64,000 nt of DNA from positions 2,726,819-2,790,818 of the forward strand of contig OZ026847.1 of assembly GCA_964023205.1 (NCBI GenBank), read 5' to 3'. The stretch comes from Lutraria lutraria. Lineage: Eukaryota; Mollusca; Bivalvia; Venerida; Mactridae. Below are positions 1 to 12,800 of the stretch, piece by piece (within the stretch, counting starts at the first letter, position 1; each line of letters begins with the position of its first letter). The notes below the pieces were generated by a model. The model was not told the DNA's origin, did not search any database, and saw only the letters and a list, made by a program, of their open reading frames with translations. The translations under genes were made by a program, and so were the position numbers.

Positions 1-778
1 TATCAACCTTAACCTGGAACGAAATTATGTAAGTGATTAATAATATTGCTATTTTGATATCACGCAATGTATATAGAATCAAGTATTTAAAATATTTAAA
101 TTAAAAGAAAGACATATGCAAATGATATGCCATGATCTCATCTTTGGTCGGTTTTTAATTTAAAACACATGTCGAAATGTTTACAATCTACAATAAGAGA
201 GAATTATACAATTCTCATGATATGTTACCAGACTTCGTGTGGTCTAATGAAGCCGACCGGTTTGTATATGCAAATCGAGAGATCATGAGGGTGAGGTATC
301 AAGCGTCATGATCACCGTAAAATACAAAACAATCAAACGTAATGTTCAACTATCACTTAGATAGTAAGTAGAATGGGAATATCAAACAATGCTAGAAGAA
401 AAACTTAAAATGAACCAAATACAGGAATGTGTACAATAGAGGTATACACAACATGTTAATTTGGAAACTTTGTATAGTCCTACAAGCTTTTGTTTGGTCC
501 TTTAAGTTGTGTGGAATTCGGGTTAAGAGATTTGGGAGAAGGTTGATTTTTGGGAAGGTGTAATGTTTTATAGGATTTTTTTCTTGGAATATTTTTATTG
601 ACTTATGCATATAAACTTACATCACTTAATTCTGCAGTTCCATGTGATTTGGTATAACGTAGATATAAAACAATCTAAAAATGTGTGCGTCAATAAAATA
701 ATTAGTTATGTATTTGTCAGTTTGTGACGATTTATTTTTATCCTGCGCATAAATAAATAATCATTCTAATGTATTTAC
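1..778. other. Intronic sequence, no feature recognised
   Basis: Expected intron 13 of the M13 gene. I looked for the next M13 exon on the minus strand (the segment leading to the VNAFY and HExxH motifs) and did not find it. No repeat boundaries are visible. Confidence 0.6.
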
Positions 779-856
779 ATTTTCATAAAGTTTGTTTAAC
801 TCATTAGGATCATTGATATAATCAGGATATCCAATCCATGACTCCATAGCTTCCAT
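779..856 (-). CDS. M13 peptidase exon 13 (residues 493-518)
   Basis: A 78 bp exon, phase 0 on both sides, with acceptor TTTTCAG and donor GTAAAT on the minus strand. It encodes MEAMESWIGYPDY followed by INDPNELNKLYEN. This matches the M13 segment in which an IGYPD motif follows the long helical stretch. It is the last exon I can recognise before the window edge. The next exon, leading towards the zinc site, was not found in 1-778. Confidence 0.88.
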
Positions 857-3800
857 CTGAAAAGAAACAAACATACATCTATGCCCATTACGTAATACAA
901 TCGCATTTAAATGTTCAATCTGAAAACAAACAAACATACATCAATACTCAGTAAGTATCGCACTCCATATAAAAGCAATGTTCTAAAAATATTAATGGGA
1001 CTAAAATGTAATTATTTAAAAATGTTTGAGATTATGCGTTGAATTAAATATGAAATGATTTCATGTGAAAAATATCCATTTTGTTCAGCTAGTTTATTTA
1101 TTTTTTGTTGTTGTTTTTGTTTGTGTTTCTTTTTGTAACGTTGAGAGTTTTACATTGACACATAAACTATAGGCATATTTCCGTATTTCTTAACAAAAAC
1201 TATTTAAAAATTCAAAATATTTCTTTCAAGACTAAATAACAATTAATCAGTATCCGTTAAATAATAATGGAAAAATTCACCCGATTACTAATGTGAACAG
1301 AAAGTTACAGCAAAGGATAAATACAAATTTTGACCGAATTTTTAAACAGAAAACAGCCGAAACATAGAGGTTGCTCATGATAAAGTTGAAATAAATAGGT
1401 TTGTCAAGGATGCCCAATTTCTTTCGTATATGGAAAAGTTGCCGGCTCATTGCGAAAGGGTAAGTTAGTACTAGTCAATCCTGGAAAACCGACCGCCGAA
1501 TATAATTAATATCGTCCATAAACGGCGTTTACCCCATCGAAGCAAAAATGAAATATGCAAAAATACGGGTCTATACAATTAATGAAGTTTTACTGAGTAG
1601 GTGACATTTACAAGTACGATGCCCATAGTCCATACCTTTTCACGAGCAGATCCTTTTGTTTTCTGATCCATCCAATCAACAGTATCTAATATTTCACTAA
1701 ATGCGTCACGGATGTGACCTATCATTTCCAATGCCTAACATAAGAAATATAAATAGTATTTATTGAGTATCATCTATCATGTTACGTTTGATACAGTTCA
1801 GTCAATATATTGTTTGGTATAGAACATCTTTGATATGAACACAGCACCTGGTCGGGGAGAAGAAACGTTTATCAAAGACTTTATATGTTTGATACATAAT
1901 TATATTAACTAGTATCATATTTACCAATAATGGCAATACTCGACCCAAAAAATCCTTTTTTTCCGAATAAATTCCGATTTATTTAAATTCCGAAAGAAAT
2001 GGCACTTGAAAAATCGACCCATTTTCAGAATTTTCAAGTTTTCAGGGAATCCGGTTTCAATGGCTTTACTGGATATAAACGAAACACTGAACACATACGA
2101 CAGTCTTGGCTGACTCATCAAATGTTTCTTGAATGAACATATGTCCTACTGCCATGGCCATTCGGTATTCCACAAAGGCTGCACAGCCTTTCCATCTAGG
2201 TGGGGATGTTTGTACTCCGTACACAACCTGTAAGTAAGGAAGGTTCAAGTATTTAAACTTGGAGTTTGTTACATGACAAACACGTTGCAAGACTTACAGT
2301 GACAACAATAAGATTCCTCACTAGATACTATGCCTTCTTGTATCAACAGTTGTAATTTCTAATTAACCCGTAGAACTACACTGTCAGTCGAGTGAGCAAT
2401 TAATTATTCATTTAAATGCTCATCGAGTTTTGCGTAGCAACATACAGTTGTACTTTTAATATCTACGGAATGTTGAACGAAACAAACTTAACTAATACAT
2501 TTTCGGCGCATGCTTTCCTTGTGATGAACAAACTACAAGTAAATTTATTATCACTTCAATAACTGGTACAATGTTCTTAAAACATAAGTCTGAGTAGTTT
2601 TAATCTTTTGCAGAATGATTGAGAAAATGATTATTTCAAATTCATGTCTATTTCCATTCTACATGATTTCGCCTTTGAAGCAATGAACGTGTATAATCAT
2701 TACATGTAAAGCAAAAACACTTTAACAAGAAAACTGGAAAACAACCTCTCGATATAAGTCCATATTGTTATTTACATCAGATTCCACCCTAGCTGATATG
2801 ATGTCGACGCATTTCTTATTGTAATGAACTAACCGAATTAATCAGTATTTTAGTTTAGAACTAGCTCTATGTTCTAAAAACGTATGGCTGTGTTGTTTCA
2901 ATCATTTCCAGAATAAATGACATACATAATTATTTTTTTATGGAATAAAGTTATGTTATATTAAAGAGTCATGCTCTGGAACTCAAGTGTCGAATAGCAA
3001 TCAGATTGGTATCATTTTAATGCCTAAATCAATTAACGAAAGCCCTGTAAAATCGTTACGAAATATCCTATTAGTTTACTCTAAATACCCATTTCAATAT
3101 ATACCAAACCGGCGATTTCGGCCTCAGAAAAGCGGAAAGTATTTGTCATTTTCACAACTCGACCCTATCTGTCAAAACCGAAAATATCGTGGAAAAATGT
3201 CAACAAACAGTGAAATAGTAAGTATTGTTCAAGATATATTCATTTTTACGATAATATTATAAATTTATCGTTTCAATCAATTATAAGTAAATATTAATAT
3301 TCGTGCATTCGGTAACCATCAGTAACTTTCTCAGACGAATCGAAAATATCATATTAATATTATTCAAATCGACATACAAATACCGACGCGCGCGTTATAG
3401 AGTCATTTATGAACGCACATTCTTCTTTACTTTTCGGTAATAATAGTGTAACCGGGTTGCTTTTATCTTCTTTTTTTTTGGTGCTTTGTGTGACTGTGTC
3501 TCTTTTTGTATTTTAATTTACTTTGGCTCTTTTGCGTGATTGGTACTGTTATTATAAACGTCACGAGATTTTCAACCGATCAGCTGTTATTGTGGAGAGA
3601 AAGTTCTATGTTTGAAGAAATTATTATTTTGTTGAATTGAGACCTGATATTGAGTTTGTTGGTTGGTATAGGTTTATCAAGTGTTTATTCATATTTTCCT
3701 TTAATGTTTTACAGTAATGGATATATGTTTATTTCTTATTCTTTTAGTTCGGGTTCGAATCCCGCGCTTTTGGTAAACAATGGCGACTTAGTGAAAACCT

Positions 3801-6800
3801 TCTTAATCTACAGTATTATTGACGATAACAATTGTCTGGGATTAACCTTTATTAAATATATCACTGACTGTTTCTTTATTTGCACCTTCTTTTAACTTTG
3901 CAGGTATAGTAGTGCACTTGTTTGATGGTCACGAGAGATTGTGTTTCAGTGTTTGGTCCCTTAGACCGGTAAGTTATGTGTCCTGTGAACTGTATAGTGT
4001 ACTGTCTATGTTGTTTTATTTTATTATGAATATGTGTTCAGATTCTGTGAGTCATCATTACCTATTATTGTTAATGTAAGGACTGTGTAGCCACTTAAAT
4101 TTATAATGAATTATTGATGCAGAATATTGTTTCAGGACTTGATATGTAATTATTCATGTGACTGATGTGTTTTTATTTATTTATATTGCAGGACATATCC
4201 ATTCATAACCAACCATAACCATACCCACACCCAGTAGTACAATAGCTAGCCCGGGTATAATAGGTTTTAAAGTGATAAACGCATTTTCTGATGTAAACAA
4301 TGGCACAGCAGTTCCAGGGCATGCCTCTTTTATACTACCTGACATTACATTAAAAGCCATGACAGTGTTAAGTATGTTTTAAGAGGATGTTTTTGGATGG
4401 CCATTGTAAGGATGACCCGCTGTATACATTTGGCTCTCTATTTGTAACTTTGTGTCCTCTGTTGTATAACGTACAAGTGGTTTTGATACCACCACCTATA
4501 CAATCTTGTTCAATGTCATTGTCAATGTTCAATGGCAAAATGGTAAAACTGAACACACCATATGTATGTACAAAATAAAAACACCGTTGAAATAATTTAA
4601 TTAATTTTGAAAAGATTTTAAGGAATACAACCATGACAAGTGCTAATGTAAAACAACAGAAAGCACATACAAGAAAAATGTATACCTTGTAATAATCATC
4701 TCGAAAGGCCATAAATCGACTGTCCAAATGGTTAACTCTATTCTTCATGATAAACCAAATAATGTAATTAGCGATTACCCTGAAATGTTGCGGAGAACAG
4801 TCAATGTAATGGCTAAATAAGTGTTTATTCTAAACGTCGTACATCATTATTGGCGTTGGCTAGAAGTTCAAGATAATTGCATATATTCAGTTTGGTATTT
4901 GTTGTATTTTGCCATTACTAGCAACATTTATACACACGTACCAAAGTAGCTTGCGGAAAATATAGTACAATGCTCTGTCAGTCATTGTAAGAATGATTGT
5001 ATATGTTTATTGCATCATTTATTCATTGTATTATGTTTGTAGTTTACCAGTTGACTTTAAGACATCGGTTTGGCAAACTGATACGATCCAAATGTCCGTT
5101 TGGGTGATGTACAAAGCGATTTGCCTTGTCTACGGGTATTTTTGGTACCCTTGTTATTAGCTATGTTTTTGTATCTCCTCCTAAACGACGATGCATGCAT
5201 TGTGTAAGTACTTTTCTTATCCTTTTGTTTTTTCTACATACAAACAATGTCAAATTAGGAACTCTAGATTGTTGCCATGTATGCATAGTGTCCCAGGTCA
5301 AATAATATCATATTGTATCCCAGAACCGGTGGTCGTTGCTCATTTAAAGAAGCGTCTGTATTTGTTTTACTTTAACCACTAGGTTACTTCAATTCTTGTT
5401 CTCAATATGTTTCACAACCAAATGTCAGAAAGTCGTGTTTTATGCTTATAATCGCCGTTTTCCTTTCATTCATTAGTGTTTGCACTTACCTTTTTTCGTA
5501 CTTCTGTAACACAGAAAACATTCTCTGAAAGTAAGGTACATCTTCCACCACCACATATTCTGATTCCTTGATTGGAATTTTAATGCTGTCGCGATCAAAC
5601 AGTTCAATGATATATTCTAACCAATCAAACTGCAATAGAATAAATTATAGATTTAGATGAAAAAAGTCTTCTCAATATATTAAGAAACTTCTATATTTCA
5701 AGACGAATATTACATCAAACACCGTCTATATTTGAGAATTTTAAAATAGAGTTCTTTTCATAGCTGGCTACTTGTATCTGATTGTTGAAATATTTTCTGA
5801 AAATTTGCTGTGGTTCTGATGAAACTTCAAAATAATAACAAAAGCAGTTCATCTTTATAAATACTGCATAGTACGTTAAAAAATGTTTTCATTCGGACTC
5901 TATCCTGTTGTAACATACATTGCCAGTTTTGTACAATGAATTTTATGCAAGTGGTATGGCAATCATTGGCATTGTATTTCACATACAATTATTAGACTTA
6001 TTATTAAGGTACTAGTATTAGGACCCTAACTCCCAATGTTTCTGATGTATTTGCTTATTCCGACAAGAAAATGCTATTAAAATTGAAAAACTAGTAATGC
6101 CAGATTGTCATTATTTCTTTGATAGTTACCTCGTATACTATATTTTATTTTATGACACTATTGTTAATGTTAGAGCTGTTGCCCTTTATTTAAAAAAAAG
6201 AAAAATATAAGTTTCTTTAGATATTGCATAGTGACCTAGCTTTTTCTTTATCGAATGATATTGATATGGTTGAAACTTTTTACCATGAGTTTACATTGAA
6301 ATGGATGTTTCTTTGTCTCAAACTTTGAAAAATGGGTTACCCCCATAGTCTTCAATGCAAATTTAAAGGGAAAATACCTAAAGGAATGTCATTGTTTTTT
6401 TTAAATCTCATGATAAATTATTTTCTTTCATGGAAACTTATACAAATTATGAACTATATTTATTTATTTCATCGGATTTAACGCCAAGTTCGACATTATT
6501 TCAGTTATATAGTGGCGGACAGTTATCCTAATCAGCTTGCCTGGATTTCATCAGGTCTTAACTTGTACTAACCACCGTCTATCCGCAAACTACTAGCAAA
6601 CTACATACCCTACATAAGTCAGAGGTGGAGGGCAACTTAACCTATACTGTAATATATTCTGTCAAATTTGTCACGGACAGTATGAGCCTCGCCCGGGCTT
6701 GCAACTCATAACCTCTTGATCAACAGACAAACGCTGTAACCACTAAGCTAACCGGGAGGTCTTTGTTAAATTTTATAAAAAACTGTCAGGAATGTTAAAG

Positions 6801-9800
6801 TGATGATAATTTGGGGAGTTAGGTTCCTTGTACCTTAAAACCAACTTAAGCATGAGTACTTCTCCATCTTGCCATAAGCCATCTGGATGTTTCACATGTT
6901 TAAACATACCATTTTGTTATACATTTAAATATTTTAAAATGTAGATTGTATGCTTAATTTAGATTTGCAGCAGTTTGCAAAATTCTGTTTGACCACTACA
7001 ATCACACTGCTACAATTAACGAAATTAATCAACATAATTGAAATCAGTATGAATGGAATTTGGGCGGTTTAGCTATGCTAACTGGTGAACTCGTAATACT
7101 ACACGAATTTATACCTCAAAGTTAGCAATAGAAATTCTAACCTGTATGTTGTCTAAAGGTCCAGGCTCTGTGAAATTCTGCTTCAGTTCTGATATTGTCA
7201 TCTTATTATACAGAGCCTCCCGATCGCGTCTTTCTTCAGCTGGCATTGTTATCTATAAAAGTATAAATGTATGTTGTGTGATAACAAGAAAACCAAATAA
7301 GTACAATCAAATCTGTTCTTTCAGCCATCTCCGAATAATGGCAATTTAGAAAAACCGTCATCGATCATTTAGAACAGTCTGACTCCCGATTACTTAAACA
7401 TAACGTCTAAGCTCTATACGGCGCTGCAAAGGTAACTATCAGTGTGCAACACATCTGATTGATTCAACATACATAATATTTTGTACACGTATAGAAGTAG
7501 TCGATGGCTTAACTAAATCAAAAGAAAAGAGAAAACGATTCAAACCTTTTGACTTTGAAGTAAGTTTTTTGAAGCTTTTTTTTATTTCTCTACATCTTTG
7601 TTTTAAATAAACAGAATTATTTGTTGCCAGTTTTCCGGAACAAAAAACATGGGGATACAAAGAAATGAAACTACTGATAATACAAAGGCATTACTAACAC
7701 TCGCAATTTCTATTTCCAGTTCCATCATTTCGTTCATCGCTTGTTCCGCTTCCGTCTGATCTGCACCAAACAGCACAGCAACAGAAGATGCAAATTTTAC
7801 GTAAGCTTCGCGCATGTAGTCCAATTCAGGTGTTAGGTAATACAGACGTCCTGGCATACTAACATATGGTTGATCAAGCTGTTGAATAAAAAATTTTTTT
7901 CTTTCACATAACTATACATAGTTAACAATAATTAAATTGTTATGTGAACAGGCACTTGCATATGCAACACATATTACGAAGAAAGCTTCGACCAGAACAG
8001 CAATCAATTACTTGTTTGATCAACCGGGCAATGTAAGAGCAACAATCATAGGTAACACATCACGTATTACAGATTCAACCAACTTGTCAACGTATCTGAT
8101 GACTCAAAATCATATGGCTATCGTGGAACAAAAAAGATTCAACATACTTAATGTTGTCATTCAGACTGGTGACAATAATGATATCTATGCCAATGTTTAT
8201 CACTTCAGCTTTGAGTGTTAGGCCCGTAGGAAGCAATTACAGATGGGGGGGCTTATTTTAGCCAACAATCTGAAGACTAATCGTTCAATGAATTTTGTTC
8301 TATGGTATGCACTATACGGTACCTTTTTTCGGCTGGACTTTTCAAAGACACGTATGACCAGTAAAGAATAAAGCTGCATGCATGAACTAAATTAGGAACA
8401 ATGCTTTCCAGTTTCTTCTCCTTTGACAGTTTTGCTTTTTATCGACATGCAATCGGTTACTACATCACTGTACATCAATGATATCAACAAATACTTACGT
8501 AGATTATACTTTTATCCGAGTCTTTAACATCTGAGTACACATACAAGTCAATGACTGGTGCGTTGCCATATTTTCTGAGTGTTGTTAACAATCGTACCAA
8601 ACTAAAATTGCTTTCATTCCAGTTACCACCAGGGTTAGTCCCGAGGACTGGCCAACCACCAAGCTCTTCTAGAAGGGGAATAGCAACCGAGCTCCCCTTC
8701 TCTTCAATCGTATCTTAGGATTATAATAATAAACATGTATAAACATATATAAATAAGTATGTTCGGAGGTTTTAGAAACAAATGAATGCCTTTTGTTCCG
8801 GCATGTTAGTGATTCTACCAAATCTTAATTAGGAACTAGTTTCATTGAGGGCGCCATTTTGGTGTTATTGAACTTATGTTATAAAAAGTCAATTCGGTTT
8901 TAACGTATTCAAGCCATCGATGTGACCTAAGTTTGTTTTCATTAGCTACAGAGTAAATTTCTTTATTCCTTTGTGATTTCATACCCACTCCGGCGTAAAT
9001 CGAAAGAAAATCAAATTTGTTATCACTCACCGCCGACGAAGCATTCGATTGATGGATACCTAAGGCATTACTTAGGTCACATCGATGGCAAGAGATACTT
9101 TTTGTAAGTTGAAGGGCTTGTTGCTCCAGTTCAGAGCAATATATGGATATAAGAGTGGATGGTGGTTAAAGAGCAATTATTTCTGCGTCGCATAAGACAA
9201 GCTCTTAAGAATCGGTTCAGAATTGTTACAACAGGACCTTGCTGAACATGACCGGTGTGATTTCTGAGCCCAGGAGTTCTATACATTTACTCTATAACAT
9301 ATATATGGTGAAAAAAGTTTTTTTTGTTTTTTTCTTTAACTTTATTTTGCTGTTATCACACGCCGGTAGCCGGTGGTAGGATCCTAACTCCAAAGTTTTC
9401 TGAAGTTTCTCAATGCTACACAAAAATGTTAATAATACACAAATATTATTGCTCGATTGTCATTATTTCTATAATGGATACCTCAGATACTAAATATGAT
9501 ATATATATATATTTTAAATTTTAGAGTTGTTGCCCTAGTTGAAACATTTCTTTAGATATTGCATGGGGACCTATATCTTTTTATCAAGTTATATTGATAT
9601 TATGTAATTGTATTATATTCATTACATTGTAAAATTTGCATCTTGAGGTTTCATCGAAATGGATTTAATTGTGTCCTTCAATTTACTCCCATAGATTTAA
9701 CTGCAAAATTTAATGGGAAAATAACTCAAAAGAATGTCAGTTTTTTTAATCTCTTGATAAATCATTTTCCATCATAGACACCTATGAAAATTATTAATAT

Positions 9801-12800
9801 TTACAAATTCTGTCCGCCCTATATTGAGATAATAATTTTTGGTGTTAGGACCCAAATATTTTAACAAATATACTCACACGAAAAAGAAAGTGTGCGCTAT
9901 TTCTTTTTTATTTATAGAAGCGAAATATTGACAAATTTGGTATCAAAATGTGCAAAGATGTATCGACCACACGGATAATGGGTAAAGGGGTGTGCAATGT
10001 GTGACAAGTTTTTCTTCTCTCGTGATGATTTTACGTAATTCTAAAATGTATAAACAAACAGTTTTGTCCAACACAAAAGTGCACACTTTCTTTTTGGTAT
10101 AAGTACATTGTATACCTATATATTCACTCACCAAGATCGACACATGCGGAATACATATCTTTTGCTTTAACGATTGCTTCGATGTTGTTGAAATCTTCTT
10201 CATCTTCCAACAAATCTGTAAGATAATTCCATTAGTCCTGTCTTTCAATTGCAACCGTTTTGGCATAACTATGCAAGAAGAGTTAGACTATAACATAAGT
10301 ATGCATGTTTTTATTTCAGTATTTTTTAGAGAAAATTAAATCGTACAGAAACGTTTTATCAACGTGTGTTTCTAAACTGTTTTCAGAATACCTGTCGTTT
10401 TAGCACCTATCTTTAACCGGAAACTATCAAAGATAAGAAAGAGTTAAAACCAGAAGACAGTCATGTATCTTCTAATACTGAGTATATACTCGGTTCAAAT
10501 ATACATCTCAACTCATAATAGCTTTAAACCCTATGCCGTATCGGGACATCAATCATAAAACGTGGCCATAAGCGTCGATTACTCTTAGTAAACAAAATTG
10601 TTGGCATAGTAGAACAGACGGACAAACGCAAGATAAGTGGTCTTATATTGACCGTCAAATCAAGTCACAGTCATCGATATTTGTCTTAAGAAAAGTGCCT
10701 CGTCATTAATAAGCGGGTCGCCATTTTGTTGTTGTTCACGGACTACTTTCTATCATAATTGACCCTGTGAATCCATCGATTGAAACAACCTGTTTCCCCT
10801 TCATTGTTTGTGAACTTGATGCCCATTTTATCAATCGAGAACGTTTTAAACACGTTTGAGAGTATGTGATTCTGAGAGAACGAGTACCTGGGATTGAAAA
10901 AGAAGTTACCAGAAACCGAAATTTGTAACCCTTCACTAATGTACGAGACGTATTTCTCAGTAACAGAATACCTGTCGTGAGGAGTGACGAGTGATCAGAC
11001 CAGTCTATCTCAACAAAATAAAATCAAACATCATAGAAACCTTTTATTTTCAAGTCGTATGAATAAGAATATAACACAGTGACAGAATGGACCGTTTACA
11101 ACTTGGATGATAACAATTCATATAAGAATTGATATGATCGACTGTATTCTTACATTTGAGTACCACATCCACTTCGTCTATTAATACCGCGAACATATTC
11201 AGCGCCGATTTATCCGCAGGTATGATATTCTTCTGTTTCCAACGACCACATGTAAACGAGTAGAAGTCGTCACACGGGTTCACGGACGTGTCGATGTATT
11301 CTGTGATCGAGGCAGCTGAAACATTCAATCAATTGTTCAATCAATCAAGCAATAAGTCCATTATTTAATTAATCAACTATGTAATGCATACATTACTCAA
11401 TAAGTTGTGTCGTAAGATTGTACCATTAGATATGTTGTATTTGATTGTTTGGATACTCGTATATTGACAGAAATATGATTCCAATTACAAAATAACAAGA
11501 ACTCGGAAATGTGTAGTAAATGGGACACTTACCAGCTTCGATGCAGTCGGCAGTAACACATATTTCTGAAATTACAAATATCAAAACCTCGATCTTCCAA
11601 ACAAACAAAAAATATTTTACAATACGCCAATTTTTTCCAAACCAAAAACGTTAACACATTGAAATGGGTTTTATTTTTTAAGAATTTAAGTAAAATAATG
11701 AAAACATTGATGATAAGTAACATTATTTGTAGGCGTAAATTTGTATAACTAATCGTGTTAGCATCATAAAAAATGACATCTTATAAAACGTGATCAAAAT
11801 GGTCATAAGGTTCTGTACAGATTTAATTACTGGACATATCCTGCACGTACATATTACATTTGGTACATAATTAGGTTTATAGATAAGACATGATTGTCTG
11901 AAGAAAAGCAAATAAAACATCCCAGATATATAACCTGCCACCCACCCCAAATAAAACATCCCAGATATATAACCTGCCCCCACCCTGAATAAAACATCCC
12001 AGATATATAACCTGCCCCCACCCTGAATAAAACATCCATCCCAGATATATAACCTGCCCCCCGCCCCAAATAAAACATTCCAGATATATAACCTGCCCCC
12101 ACCCTGAATAAAATATCCCAGATATATAACCTGCCCCCATCCTGAATAAAACATCCCAGATATATAACCTGCTCCCACCCTGAATAAAACATCCCAGATA
12201 TATAACCTGCCCCCACCCTGAATAAAACATCCCATATATATAACCTGCCCCCACCCTGAATAAAACATCACAGATATATAACCTGCCCCCACCCTGAATA
12301 AAACATCCCAGATATATAACCTACCCCCTACCCTGAATAAAACATCCCAGATATATAACCTGCCCCCACCCTGCATAAAACATCCCAGATATATAACCTG
12401 CCCCCCACCCAAAATAAAACATCCCAGATATATAACCTGCCCCCATCCTGAATAAAACATCCCAGATATATAACCTGCCCCCCTGCCCAAATAAAACATC
12501 CCAGATATAATTATAACTTGCCCCCACCACAAATAAAACATCCCAGATATATAACCTGCCCCCACCCCAAATAAAACATCCCAGAAATATAACCTGCCCC
12601 CACCCCAAATAAAACATCCCAGATATATAACCTGCCTCCACCCCAAATAAAACATCCCAGATATATAACCTGCCCCCCACGCCAAATAAAACATCCCAGA
12701 TATATAACCTGCCCCCCACCCTGAATAAAACATCCCAGATATATAACCTGCCCCCCACCCCAAATAAAACATCCCAGATATATAACTTGCCCCCACCCCA

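Noticed and set aside
3745..3790. Possible tRNA gene (GGGTTCGAATCCCGC)
   Set aside because: Only a B-box-like segment is present; no A box or cloverleaf can be built upstream. It lies inside a mobile element and is probably a chance match or SINE scrap.
4368..4748. 126-codon minus frame
   Set aside because: Only its first part is real (M13 exon 10, 4686-4779); the rest is read-through past the GTATAC donor.
7439..7660. 73-codon minus frame between M13 exons 8 and 7
   Set aside because: Intronic, with no similarity to M13; exons 7 and 8 join directly in phase 0.
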